From NCBI RefSeq assembly GCF_001524445.2, contig NZ_CP013419.1, positions 62,001 to 126,000 of the forward strand: 64,000 nucleotides of DNA. The letters run 5' to 3'. Shown here in pieces: positions 27,522 to 37,141 of this stretch. The translations under genes and the position numbers were made by a program. Positions within the stretch are counted from its first letter, which is position 1, and each line of letters opens with the position of its first letter. The stretch comes from Burkholderia savannae. Lineage in GTDB: Bacteria > Pseudomonadota > Gammaproteobacteria > Burkholderiales > Burkholderiaceae. Below the pieces are notes generated by a model. That model ran no database searches and was not told the DNA's origin. It was given only the letters and a program-made list of their open reading frames with translations.

Positions 27522-28326
27522 CGTGCCGCTGCCCGGGATGGCTCGGCGCTTCGCGCAGTTTGTTGCGAAGACGCTGGCGATTGCCGACATGGAGATCCGC
27601 AAGCTGCGGCACGACCCAACCGAACTCGCGACTCGCGCGATCCAACCGGCGCTTTGGCTGCTGATCTTCGGGCAGGTGATGAGCCGGGCACGCGTAATTG
27701 AGACCGTAGACATGGGCTACCTCGATTTCCTGACGCCGGGGATCCTCGCGCAAAGCGTGCTGTTCATCGCTATCTTCAACGGCATCTCGATCATCTGGGA
27801 GCGCGACCTCGGCATCGTTCACAAGTTTCTGGCGAGCCCGACGCCGCGTGCGGCGCTGGTGCTGGGCAAGGCGCTCGGCGGTGGAGCGCGCGCGCTGGTC
27901 CAGGCCATGGTGGTCATTGCGTTGGGCGCGATGCTCGGTGTGCACATGCGCTTCGATCCGCTCGCGCTCGCAGGGCTCGTGCTGTTCGTGGTGCTCGGCG
28001 CTGCTGTGTTCTCGAGCTTCTCGCTGATCATCGCGTGCCTCGTGAAGACGAGGGAGCGCTTCATGGGCGTCGGGCAACTGCTGACAATGCCGCTCTTTTT
28101 CGCGAGCAACGCGATCTATCCGACAGCGATGATGCCGCGCGCGCTGCAGGTCGTCGCCCACCTGAATCCGCTCAGCTACCAGGTCGATGCGCTGCGCTTG
28201 CTTCTGTTGCCAGGCTATGACGCGGTCCCGCATCTGGGACTCGCGCACGATCTTGTCGTGCTGACTGTTTTTCTCGTGATGATGGTGATCGTAAGCGCAC
28301 GGCTCTATCCACATATCGCCCGCTGA
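27475..28326 (+). CDS. ABC-2 type exporter permease
   Basis: The 283-residue membrane protein has about six hydrophobic segments. It shows the ABC-2 signature late in the chain (LNPLSYQVDALRLLLLPG) and the entry segment ELATRAIQPALWLLIFGQVM. A basic N-terminus (MMKRHRR) precedes the first membrane segment. It overlaps the ATPase gene, so the two form one exporter. The gene ends 19 bp from the convergent outer membrane factor gene. Confidence 0.88.
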   Translation: MMKRHRRAAPPSDSADVPLPGMARRFAQFVAKTLAIADMEIRKLRHDPTELATRAIQPALWLLIFGQVMSRARVIETVDMGYLDFLTPGILAQSVLFIAIFNGISIIWERDLGIVHKFLASPTPRAALVLGKALGGGARALVQAMVVIALGAMLGVHMRFDPLALAGLVLFVVLGAAVFSSFSLIIACLVKTRERFMGVGQLLTMPLFFASNAIYPTAMMPRALQVVAHLNPLSYQVDALRLLLLPGYDAVPHLGLAHDLVVLTVFLVMMVIVSARLYPHIAR

Positions 28327-28345
28327 TGCGGGGCAGCGATGTGGA

Positions 28346-29914
28346 TCACTCCCCGCCGCCAGCGTGACGGCGGTCGAGGGGGCGGCCAGCATCCGAGGTC
28401 GGTTCCCGGTGCCCCGCATCGCGGTCCGCCCACGCATGCGCGTCGCCGCCCATCGCGACGTAAAGCTGGGCCGTATCAACATACCGTAGCCCTTTCGCTT
28501 TCGCGTAGCCGACGCGTGCCTGCGCGTAAAGTCGCTGCGCCTGCAGCACGTCGACCAGGCTCGCGGTGCCGACGCGATAGCTCTCCTGCTCGAGGTCGAG
28601 CGACGCTTTCGCTGTGTCCAGCGCCTCGCGTTGCGCGGCGAGCGCGTCGGCATCATGCTCGAGCGCGCGCAGCGTATCGGCGACTTGGCCGAACGCGGTC
28701 AGCACTGTTTGTCGGTAGGAGCCGAGCTGGGCGTCGAACGCATCGATCGCCTCGCGCTGCTGCGCCTTAAGCGTGCCGCCATGAAAGAGCGGCACCGTCA
28801 GCGCGGCCGCGACCGACCATAGCCGGCTTGCCGGTTCGAAAAGCGGCCCCATTGCGCTCGCGGCTTGCGTCCACGACGCGCTCAAAGTCACGTCCGGATA
28901 GAGCTGCGCCGTCGCGACGCCGATCGCGGCGCTTGCCGCATGCAGCTGTGCCTGCGCCGCGCGAATGTCGGGCCGCGCCTTCAGCCATGCCGACGGAAGG
29001 CTCACCGGAACTTCGAGCGGCAGCGCGATCATGCCGAAATCGAAACGCGGCGCTTGCCATCTTGCGGGCGTTTTGCCGACGAGAATCGCGAGCGCATCCT
29101 CGGCCGCGCTCAGTTGCTGCGCGAGTGGTGGTGCCAGCGCGAGGTCGGATGCAAGCTGGCTGCGTGCAGCGAGCACGTCGCTGTCCGACGCCTTGCCCAC
29201 CACTCGCTCGATTTCGACGAGTTCGACATTGTGCCGGTCCACCGCGACGATGTCGTCGACGGCAGCAATCTGCTCGCGCGCGCTCGCAGCCGTCAGCGCC
29301 TGCGTCACAGTGTTGCCTGTCAATGCAAGATAGGCAGCGGCGAGCGCGTCGCGCTGGTACTCGGCCAGCGCGGTCTGCTGTTCGACTTGCCGTCGCACGC
29401 GGCCTGACAGGTCGAGGTCGTAGCTGACGGTCGGGCCGACGGCGAGCAGGTTGCCAATCGTATGTACCGACTCGTCGGCACCGATGCTCGTGCGGGCATG
29501 CTTGCCACTGGCCGCGACATCCACTTGCGGAAACAACCCGCCGCGTGCCGCCAGGATGGCCTGTTGCGCCTGCTCAAGAGTCGCGCGCGCGGTGTCGAGC
29601 GTTGGGCTGTCCGCGATCGCTTCCGAGACCGTGTCGTCGAGTTGAGGCGAAGCGAACGCGGTCCACCAGCGTTCGGGCACGGCCGCGCCTGCTTGTGCGT
29701 GCTGGGTGCCGTCGTCGCCTCCCGCCGGCGGGAAGGCAGCGGGGGACGGCAGGAAGCGGGGGTCGAGTGGCGGCGCGGGCGACACGTAGTCGGGCCCCGC
29801 CGCGCACCCAGCGAGCGTCGCGATCGCGCCCAGCAGCACTGCCGGCGACAGGCACCGCTGCCATCCGCGGCACGCCGCGGCGCTGTGGCGGGAGACGCCG
29901 AAGCCGTCACTCAT
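28346..29914 (-). CDS. outer membrane efflux lipoprotein (OprM/NodT family)
   Basis: The 522-residue protein is the outer membrane channel of a tripartite efflux pump. A lipoprotein signal ends TLAGCAAGPDY, and two outer-membrane-efflux repeats follow, with the second containing RPDIRAAQAQLHAASAAIGVA. YRVGTASLVDVLQAQRLYAQ near the end is typical. ATG 29914 overlaps the stop of macB. It probably works with the MacA- and MacB-like proteins of the same operon. Confidence 0.9.
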   Translation of the reverse strand: MSDGFGVSRHSAAACRGWQRCLSPAVLLGAIATLAGCAAGPDYVSPAPPLDPRFLPSPAAFPPAGGDDGTQHAQAGAAVPERWWTAFASPQLDDTVSEAIADSPTLDTARATLEQAQQAILAARGGLFPQVDVAASGKHARTSIGADESVHTIGNLLAVGPTVSYDLDLSGRVRRQVEQQTALAEYQRDALAAAYLALTGNTVTQALTAASAREQIAAVDDIVAVDRHNVELVEIERVVGKASDSDVLAARSQLASDLALAPPLAQQLSAAEDALAILVGKTPARWQAPRFDFGMIALPLEVPVSLPSAWLKARPDIRAAQAQLHAASAAIGVATAQLYPDVTLSASWTQAASAMGPLFEPASRLWSVAAALTVPLFHGGTLKAQQREAIDAFDAQLGSYRQTVLTAFGQVADTLRALEHDADALAAQREALDTAKASLDLEQESYRVGTASLVDVLQAQRLYAQARVGYAKAKGLRYVDTAQLYVAMGGDAHAWADRDAGHREPTSDAGRPLDRRHAGGGE

Positions 29915-32001
29915 AGCGCAGCGCCTCGATTGGATTGAGCCGGGATGCCTTCCTCGCAGGGTAATAGCCGAAGAAGATGCCGACGACGGTCGAGAAAGCA
30001 AAGCCGCCCGCGACGGCAGCCGGCGACACCAGGACAGGCCAGTGCGCGATGGCCGTGATCAGTTCCGATGCGGCGATTCCGAATACGATACCGCCGACAC
30101 CGCCCATCGCGCTGAGGAACACGGCCTCGACGAGAAACTGCAGCAGTACGTGGAGACGGCGAGCGCCGATCGCCATTCGCAGCCCGATCTCGCGCGTGCG
30201 CTCGGTGACCGACACGAGCAGGATGTTCATGATGCCGATGCCGCCGACGAGCAACGAAATCGACGCGACCGTCGCGAGCAGGAGCGCCATGATGCGACTG
30301 CTGCCCTGCGCGGTTTCCGCAATCTGGCTCAAGTCGCGCACCGCGAAATCGCTGTTTTCAGACGCGCGCAGATGATGCCGTCGCCGCAGCGTGTCTGTCA
30401 CCTGGTCGATGGCGGTCTGCACTAGCGTCGGGCTCGCGGCCTGCACATAGATCTGGTTGACGTAGCCGGTGAGCCGCGGAAAGCTTCCGTAAGGATTCGC
30501 GACGGGTGGAAAATATGGATCGGCTGACGTCTGGGCCTGGTTCGGCACCGCGACGCCGAGCACTTTCTGTTCGGCCGCGCTGAACGGCATGAGCAGCACG
30601 TCGTCCTGGTCCTGCCCGTACGCCGTTTGCCCTTTTGCCGCGAGCAGGCCGACAACGCGCAGCGGCGCGCCCTTCACGAGGATCTTGGCGCCGACGGGGT
30701 TTTCGCCCCGCGCGAACAACTGCTGATAGACGGTTTGCCCAATAAGCGCGACCATCGCGGCATCCCGCTCGTCGCTTTCGTCTAGCGCGCGCCCGACTGC
30801 GATGTGCCAGCCCGTGGTGTTCAGATAACCGGGGGCGATCCCTTGGATGTTCGTTGACCAGTTCTGGCCGCTGTACTCGACCTGGCCTATCTGGCGGATC
30901 AGGTAACTGACGGAACTGACGGCCGTGTCGTCGCGCCGCAGCGCGCGCGTCGTCGACGGTCAGCGTCGACGCGCTGCCGGAGCCGGCACGTACGCCGGTG
31001 GCCGTCGTCGCGCCGGGCAGGACAACGAGGAGGTTAGTGCCAAGGCTTTCGATTTGCTTGCGCACCGCTTCGTTGGCGCCCTTCCCGACGGCGACCATCG
31101 CGATCAACGCGGCGACGCCGATGAAGACGCCGAGCACGGTGAGTGCCGAGCGCATCTTGTTGCGCCAGAGTGCGACTGCGGCGGCAGACAGTGTCATCGT
31201 CGCAAAGCCCGACCGCAGCCGGCCGTAAGACGCGGTTTGCGGGCCCGACGCGCCAGCGGGTGGAGCCTGGGCCGTCTTGCCCGCGTATACGCCCGAACGC
31301 GTGTCTCGGCGTTCGTCGGACACGATTTTGCCATCGCGCATCGTCACGACGCGGTCCATATACGCCGCGATATCCTGCTCGTGGGTGACGACCACGATCG
31401 TCATGCCGTGTTCGCGATTGAGCGCGAGCAGCATCGACATGATGTCGTGCGACGTGCGCGTATCGAGATTGCCGGTCGGCTCGTCGGCAAGCAGCATGCT
31501 CGGGTTGCCGATGAGCGCCCGTGCGATCGCTACGCGCTGCTGCTGCCCGCCGGAGAGCTGGCTGCTGGTATTGCGCTCGCGATCGGCTAGACCGACGAAG
31601 CGCAACGCCTGCCGTGCGCGCGCGACGCGCTCCGCGCGGCTTGCCGGCCCCGTTGTCGCGTAGAAGAGAGGAAGTGCGACATTCTCGAGTGCGCTCGTCC
31701 GCGCGAGGAGGTTGAAGCTCTGGAACACGAAGCCGATCCGGCTGCTGCGGATGCGTGCGAGATCTGGCTCGGAGAGCCCGGCGGTGTCGACCGCCTCCAG
31801 CACGTAGCGGCCGCCGCTCGGGCGATCGAGACAGCCGAGCACGTTCATCAGCGTCGATTTGCCGGAGCCCGACGATCCCATGACTGCGATGAATTCGCCG
31901 CGTTCGATCGAGAGGTTGACGCAGTCGAGCGCGCGCATTTCCACGCCGCCCGTCGCATAGACCTTCGTCACATCCCGAAGCTCGACCACAATCTCGCCCA
32001 T
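29907..32001 (-). pseudogene. macB: MacB-type ABC efflux ATPase/permease, frameshifted
   Basis: The first part (32001 down to about 30950) encodes the ATPase (Walker A GSSGSGKST, signature [15 protein letters not shown], Walker [13 protein letters not shown]), the first membrane helix and the start of the periplasmic domain. Near a GCGCGCGCG run at 30941-30949 the frame breaks after TLTVDDAR. The rest of the periplasmic domain and three C-terminal helices, ending RKASRLNPIEALRYE, continue in another frame to 29907. One extra or two missing bases account for it. Either the gene is inactive, the site is phase-variable, or the read has an error. An intact protein would drive export of macrolides, lipids or peptides with the MacA-like and OprM-like partners. 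Confidence 0.85.
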
Positions 32002-32017
32002 CGCGCGCCTCGCGTCG

Positions 32018-33310
32018 TCACCTGCGCAACAGCGGCGTGGCGATCGTACCGGCTCCGGCGTGTGCGATCGTTTCGGCGACGATGACTCGATCGCCCTCCC
32101 TGAGCGCGCCGCGCGTCACCTCGGAATACGTATCGTCGTCTAGCTCAGTCGCGACATCGATCGCGAAAGGACGGCCGTCGCGAAGCACCCAGACCCGAGC
32201 GGCGGACTGCGGACGGCCATCGGGCTGCAGCTCCGCCGGGTTCACGCCCGCCCCGGACGGCGTGTAGCGCAACGCCTGATCCGGCACGCGCAGCGCGTGA
32301 TCATGCCGGTCGATGACGATGTGTGTCGTCGCCGTCATCCCAGGCTTCAGGCTCAGGTCGTCGTTCGCGACGCTGACCACGACGTCGTACGTCACGACGT
32401 TCTGCACGGTCTGCGGGGCCTGCCTCACTTGCAAAACATGCCCTTCGAACTGCCGTTTCGGGAAAGCTTCGACGGTGAAGGTCGCGGCATTGCCTTCATG
32501 CAGGTCACCGACATCGCTCTCGTTGACGTTCGTGTCCACCTGCATGTGCGTCAGGTCGGTCGCGATCAGGAAGAGTGTCGGCGTCTGGAAGCTCGCGGCA
32601 ACGGTTTGGCCGATGGTGATGTTGCGTGAGACGACGGTGCCGTCGACAGGCGACACGATGTCCGTGTAGCCTAGATTGACGAGCGCCGTGTCGAGGGCTG
32701 CGGCCTTCTCGTCGATCGCCGCGGCGTCGACGGCGACCTGGGCCTTCGCTTGTTCGTGCACGCTGCGCGCATTGTCAGCGGTGTCCTGGGAGACGATGCC
32801 GTGGTTGAGCAGTTTCGCGTCGCGTTCGTCGTTCCGCCGCGCATAGTCGAGCTGGGCGCGATCCTTGACGATCTGCGCGCGTGCGTTCGCCAGGTCAGCG
32901 CGCGCCTGGTTGACCACGGCCTGATACGGGCGCGGATCGATCTTCGCGCAGAGCTGGCCTTTATGGACGCGTGTGTTGAAGTCACAATACTGGCTCTGGA
33001 TCACACCCGACACATAGCTGCCGACGATGATCGTCAGCACGGGGTTCAAGGTGCCTGTCGCCGTAACCGTGCGCACGATCGACCCGCGCGTGACGGGGCT
33101 CGTGACATAATGCACGGGCTCGCTGCGGTTCGCGACGAGCCACCACGCCAGCAATGCGGCTCCGAGCAGCAGCAGGCTGGTGATTGCCATCCAAGTCCGC
33201 GCCGTAAATCGCCGGCGTGGACGACCGGTGACGCTATTGCGAGGCGCGACCGCGCCGCCGCCTAGATGGCGGGCATCCACCGCATCGACACGGTCGGCGA
33301 AATCGGTCAC
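32018..33310 (-). CDS. macA: MacA-type periplasmic adaptor (membrane fusion protein)
   Basis: The adaptor has one N-terminal membrane segment (MAITSLLLLGAALLAWWLVA), a lipoyl/barrel domain (GTLNPVLTIIVGSYVSGVI, VSPVDGTVVSRNITIGQTV), a coiled-coil hairpin between them (NQARADLANARAQIVKDRAQ) and a C-terminal beta domain with a permuted final part (TEVTRGALREGDRVI-like). It bridges MacB and the outer membrane factor. GTG 33310 is a reasonable start, 29 bp after the HSP20 stop, giving about 430 residues; the open frame extends upstream antisense and out of frame with HSP20. The true start could be later, at the Met before the membrane segment. Confidence 0.82.
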   Translation of the reverse strand: MTDFADRVDAVDARHLGGGAVAPRNSVTGRPRRRFTARTWMAITSLLLLGAALLAWWLVANRSEPVHYVTSPVTRGSIVRTVTATGTLNPVLTIIVGSYVSGVIQSQYCDFNTRVHKGQLCAKIDPRPYQAVVNQARADLANARAQIVKDRAQLDYARRNDERDAKLLNHGIVSQDTADNARSVHEQAKAQVAVDAAAIDEKAAALDTALVNLGYTDIVSPVDGTVVSRNITIGQTVAASFQTPTLFLIATDLTHMQVDTNVNESDVGDLHEGNAATFTVEAFPKRQFEGHVLQVRQAPQTVQNVVTYDVVVSVANDDLSLKPGMTATTHIVIDRHDHALRVPDQALRYTPSGAGVNPAELQPDGRPQSAARVWVLRDGRPFAIDVATELDDDTYSEVTRGALREGDRVIVAETIAHAGAGTIATPLLRR

Positions 33311-33339
33311 GCGGTTCTCGATCGGGAAACGGCGAAGCG

Positions 33340-33885
33340 TCAGCCCGCCTTGATCTCGATTTTCTTCTCGGCATTGGATGCTTCCGGCGTCTTTGGCAGC
33401 GTGACCTTCAGCACGCCCTTGTCGAACGTTGCTTCGATCTTGTCGCAGTCCACGCCGTCCGGCATCCTGAAGTATCGCTCGAACGCACCGAAACGGCGCT
33501 CGTGAACGTAATAGTCCTTGCGCTTTTCTTCCTTCTCTTCCTGCTTTTCGCCGCGGATCGACAGGCCGCCGTTCGAGAGCTTGACCTCGATGTCCTTCTC
33601 GCTCAAGCCCGGCAATTCCGCCGTGATTTCGTAGGACTTGTTGGTTTCGATGAAGTCGACTGCGGGCTCGGCCGACCATTCTCGTCCGCGGCGCCAGAAC
33701 GGTTCGATGTCGAAGATTGATCGACGCATCGACGACACGCGCACGCCGTGATCGAAATCGTCGAGCAGGCGATCGATCTCGCGCCGCAGTGTCTCGATAG
33801 GGTGCCAGAAAGGCGCGGTCAACGACGATTCTTCCGTATTGGCCTGCGCCTTCTTGACCGGCAGCTTGGTGGTTGGCTCGCTCAT
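33340..33885 (-). CDS. small heat shock protein (HSP20/alpha-crystallin)
   Basis: The 181-residue holdase has an alpha-crystallin domain: AVDFIETNKSYEITAELPGL opens it and the closing motif is GVLKVTLPKTPEA. The middle carries SIRGEKQEEKEEKRKDYYVHERRFGAFERYF. The N-terminal arm contains PFWHPIETLRREIDRLLDDF. ATG 33885 has AAGGAG seven bases upstream, which decides the start; the frame upstream of it belongs to a pseudogene. An FNR-type box 64 bp from the start suggests oxygen control. The macA gene follows. Confidence 0.93.
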   Translation of the reverse strand: MSEPTTKLPVKKAQANTEESSLTAPFWHPIETLRREIDRLLDDFDHGVRVSSMRRSIFDIEPFWRRGREWSAEPAVDFIETNKSYEITAELPGLSEKDIEVKLSNGGLSIRGEKQEEKEEKRKDYYVHERRFGAFERYFRMPDGVDCDKIEATFDKGVLKVTLPKTPEASNAEKKIEIKAG

Positions 33886-33942
33886 GTCGCACTCCTTTTC
33901 GTCAATGGAGAGCCCATTTTCGGCTGGTACCGGTCGCGTTCG

Positions 33943-33956
33943 TTGACGAAGATCAA
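33943..33956 (-). promoter_or_regulatory. FNR/Anr-type box upstream of the HSP20 gene
   Basis: TTGACgaagATCAA lies with its centre 64 bp before the HSP20 ATG at 33885, nearly the same distance as for the boxes at 3298 and 35302. Confidence 0.68.
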
Positions 33957-34029
33957 CGGCCAAAATGGGGACGCGAGGGGGCTTTGCACTCGCCGGGGCG
34001 ACGCACGATCCAGATGTCGAGAACGCCGG

Positions 34030-34705
34030 CGTCAATACAGCAGAAACGCCGCCCGCTCGCGTGCGAGCACCGCGTTCTGCGCATCGGCGAACCGCTCGAT
34101 TTCGCGGCGTACACCCGTCGGCCGACAGGTCCGCCATCACGGGCGAGCCAACCAACGCGCGAATCGCGTCGATTCGGAAGCGGTCCCGGCAGCGCGTAGG
34201 CAGCACGGGCGCAACCGCCAGCCCGTTGCCGCCCGGCCGCATGGTTCCCGGCAGCGGTCCAGTCTACAGACCCTCGCGGTGCGCGGCGCCGTGCGTCCCT
34301 TGTGTCGCCACGAACCAGGTCGGCACGAACGTGGCGTTCAGTTACATCGCGCTGAGGTCATCCGCGAGCGCGCAGCCGTCGATCCACGGCGCACCGATCA
34401 CACGGAACGGCGTCGCCATCTTCCATCCGACGCTAAGCTCCACACCTTCGACGAGGCCGATATTCGGATACAGCGGCAGCGCCGCGTTGCCGCGTTCGGC
34501 AGGAGACAGGCGTCTCTTCGAGATGACGCGTGACGAGATCGATCTGGACGCCAGTGCGGTTCCGAGGCGGTGGCGGTCGAACGCGCAATCGCGAAACGCT
34601 CGTGCCCACGGCCGAAAGCGCGCGTCGTCGAGCCCGGTGCGGCGACAGGTTGCCGTCAGCGAGTGGCCGACGATCTCGCAGAGGCAGTCGGTCTCTTGAT
34701 GCCCG
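34030..34705 (-). pseudogene. degraded second copy of the DUF4015 hydrolase/NamZ cassette
   Basis: One minus-strand frame contains fragments that align with two intact genes at 8.0-11.7 kb. First comes CEIVGHSL...RRTG..ARFRPWARAFRDCAFDRH, matching the C-terminal part of the DUF4015 hydrolase. Then, after a deletion removing the serine hydrolase domain, come YPNIGLVEGVELSVGWKMATPF, APWIDGCALADDLSAM, an in-frame stop, LNATFVPTWFVATQ, another stop, and DRFRIDAIRALVGSPVMADL, matching the end of the NamZ half. At least two in-frame stops and a large deletion show it is dead. Confidence 0.8.
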
Positions 34706-35301
34706 ACAATCCCCGCATGAAGCTGGACGGATTCAGCATCGGTGAAATGCACTCGACCGATCGTCCGAGCATCCCAGTCTGCTGGCCGTGTCGTTCGAAT
34801 GCAAGCCATGGTCGCCTCCGGTGGTACGCGGTCGGGCAAGAAACAACTCGGTTCGTCCCGTCGTCGAACACGCTCGCACCGCCGTAAATCGGTAATCAGC
34901 GGAAATTGATTTGTCGTGCCGCGTTCCGGCTGCCGGACATCTTTGCTGAGCATCGTTCGCGGCACGCGCGCGCGACGCAGGAAAGGGACAAGAGAGACTC
35001 TCACGAGCGCTTCGCCTTGCGTTTTCCAGTCAGTTTCGTCGTCGGGCTTCCGCGCGCACTGAGGCAATCCACACAACCGACGCGGGCCGGCAGTGCAACC
35101 AACGTGATTCGTGGACGGCTTCGCCCTCGCGCGTGGCGGCCGTCGACGCGCGGATGCGGCGATGCGATACGAGCACATCCGGCAACAAGGGCGCGAAACC
35201 TTTGGCTCTGTTGCTGCGCTCGCGCTCGTCTCGTGCGGATCGGGCCGACGCATTGACGCACTGCGCCAATGCTACGCCCTCGACATCGCGCCGAATCGCC
35301 C
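34706..35301. other. gene-free stretch before the acyl-CoA synthetase operon
   Basis: I see no supported gene in these roughly 600 bp. It joins the degraded hydrolase copy on the left to the FNR-type box and promoter region on the right. Open frames here show no domain or consistent coding pattern. Confidence 0.4.
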
Positions 35302-35315
35302 TTGACGCATGTCAA
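35302..35315 (+). promoter_or_regulatory. FNR/Anr-type box upstream of the 2-oxoacid dehydrogenase operon
   Basis: TTGACgcatGTCAA is a perfect inverted repeat centred 66 bp before the ATG at 35375. A TATCTA hexamer at 35334-35339 is a possible -10 element. Confidence 0.7.
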
Positions 35316-35374
35316 CTGTGCGTCGGCATTCGCTATCTAGAGTGAAAGCTCGAGGTCGACCGGATCATGTTTGT

Positions 35375-37141
35375 ATGAACGCGCCTGCGGTAATCGCCAA
35401 AACGCCCGCCGACCTGCGGGTCACCCCGAATCTGCTCGACTACGACGACGAACGACGCCGATTCTCGTGGGCCGCCGCCGCACGGGAACTCGCTGTCGAG
35501 CCGGGCGGCGGCCTGAATATCGCGTGGCAGGCCGTCGATCGCCATTGCACTGGCCCCGGCAGAGACAAGACCGCGCTGCGCTTTCTCGCACGCGATGCGG
35601 CGCCCCGAGCCGTCAGCTACGGCGAACTCGCGGCGCTGAGCAACCGCTTCTGCAACGTGCTGCGCAGCTTGGGAGTCGGCAAGGGCGACCGTCTCTTCAT
35701 CGTCGCCGGTCGCATCCTCGAGCTCTACATCGCGGTGCTCGGCAGCCTGAAAAACGGTACGGTCGTCTCGCCGCTGTTCTCCGCGTTCGGGCCGGAGCCC
35801 ATCGCCACGCGAATCAACCTGGGCGCGGGAACGGTGCTCGTCACGACCGACGCGCTCTTCGAGCGTAAGATCGCGCGATGGCGCGATCGCATGCCGGGAC
35901 TGAAGCACGTCCTGCTCATCGCCGAAGAGTCCGGCGCAACACTGATCCCCAGCACGCAGGACCTCGCCGCACTGATGGCGAGCGCATCCGATTCTTGCCG
36001 CTACGAAGCGACCTCCGCGCAAGACATGGCACTGCTGCATTTCACGAGCGGCACCACGGGCACGCCGAAGGGCGCGGTGCACGTGCATGACGCGGCGATC
36101 ACGCATTGGGCCACCGGCCGATACGCGCTCGACCTGCACGCCGACGATACCTACTGGTGTACCGCCGATCCCGGATGGGTCACGGGCACCTCGTACGGGA
36201 TCATTGCGCCGCTGCTGCATGGCGTGACGTCCGTTGTCGATCGCGAGGAATTCGACGCCGAACGGTGGTACGGCATCCTGGAGGACGAGCGCGTGTCCGT
36301 CTGGTACACCGCGCCGACTGCCGTGCGCATGCTCATGCGAGCCGGCGCCGAAGTCGCGAAGCGCCATGCGTTCCCATGCCTGCGCTTCATCGCGAGCGTC
36401 GGCGAGCCGTTGAATCCGGAAGCCGTCTGGTGGGGAAAGGAAGTGTTGGGGCTGCCGATCCACGACAACTGGTGGCAGACGGAAACGGGCGGGATCATGA
36501 TCGCGAACACTCCCGCCTTCGACATCAAGCCCGGTTCGATGGGCAGGCCGCTGCCCGGCGTCGATGCGGCGATCTTGCGCCGCGACGCGGCAGGCGGCGT
36601 GCAGCTCGTCGACGAGCCAGGCGTCGAGGGCGAGCTGGCGCTCAGGCAAGGATGGCCCTCAATGTTTCGCGGCTACCTGAATGAAGACGCGCGCTACGGG
36701 AAGTGTTTCGCGGGCGGCTGGTATCTGACGGGCGATCTGGCGCAGCGCGACGCGGACGGTTACTACTGGTTCGTCGGGCGCGCCGACGACGTGATCAAAT
36801 CGGCGGGGCATCTGATCGGCCCGTTCGAAGTGGAAAGCGCGCTGATGGCGCATCCGGCCGTCGCCGAAGCCGCGGTGATCGGTAAGCCCGATCCGGTGGT
36901 CGGCGAGGCGGTCAAGGCGTTCGTCTCGCTGAATGCGGGCCACCAGCCCGACGAGGCGCTCCGCATGGAATTGCTCGCTCACGCCAGAATGCGTCTAGGG
37001 GCGGCAGTCGCTCCGAAGGAAATCGCGTTTGTCGAGCAACTACCGCATACGCGCAGCGGCAAGATTATGCGCCGCCTGCTGAAAGCCCGTGAGCTGGGGC
37101 TGGCCGAAGGGGACATCTCGACACTGGAGGCAGGCGCATGA
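35375..37141 (+). CDS. AMP-forming acyl-CoA (acetyl-CoA-type) synthetase
   Basis: The 588-residue ligase activates a short carboxylic acid to acyl-AMP and then acyl-CoA. The AMP-binding loop is [29 protein letters not shown] (the family adenine/carboxylate motif), [24 protein letters not shown] and the C-terminal catalytic Lys in [13 protein letters not shown] are all present. The WWQTE sequence fits acetyl-/propionyl-CoA synthetases, and the length fits the shorter AcsA-like type. ATG 35375 is the first good start after the FNR box. Its stop overlaps the next gene (ATGA), tying it to the dehydrogenase complex. Confidence 0.9.
   Translation: MNAPAVIAKTPADLRVTPNLLDYDDERRRFSWAAAARELAVEPGGGLNIAWQAVDRHCTGPGRDKTALRFLARDAAPRAVSYGELAALSNRFCNVLRSLGVGKGDRLFIVAGRILELYIAVLGSLKNGTVVSPLFSAFGPEPIATRINLGAGTVLVTTDALFERKIARWRDRMPGLKHVLLIAEESGATLIPSTQDLAALMASASDSCRYEATSAQDMALLHFTSGTTGTPKGAVHVHDAAITHWATGRYALDLHADDTYWCTADPGWVTGTSYGIIAPLLHGVTSVVDREEFDAERWYGILEDERVSVWYTAPTAVRMLMRAGAEVAKRHAFPCLRFIASVGEPLNPEAVWWGKEVLGLPIHDNWWQTETGGIMIANTPAFDIKPGSMGRPLPGVDAAILRRDAAGGVQLVDEPGVEGELALRQGWPSMFRGYLNEDARYGKCFAGGWYLTGDLAQRDADGYYWFVGRADDVIKSAGHLIGPFEVESALMAHPAVAEAAVIGKPDPVVGEAVKAFVSLNAGHQPDEALRMELLAHARMRLGAAVAPKEIAFVEQLPHTRSGKIMRRLLKARELGLAEGDISTLEAGA

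Noticed and set aside
27514..28656. 380-codon minus-strand frame across the ABC-2 permease
   Set aside because: It crosses two real genes and encodes a His/Arg/Gln-rich chain with no motif.
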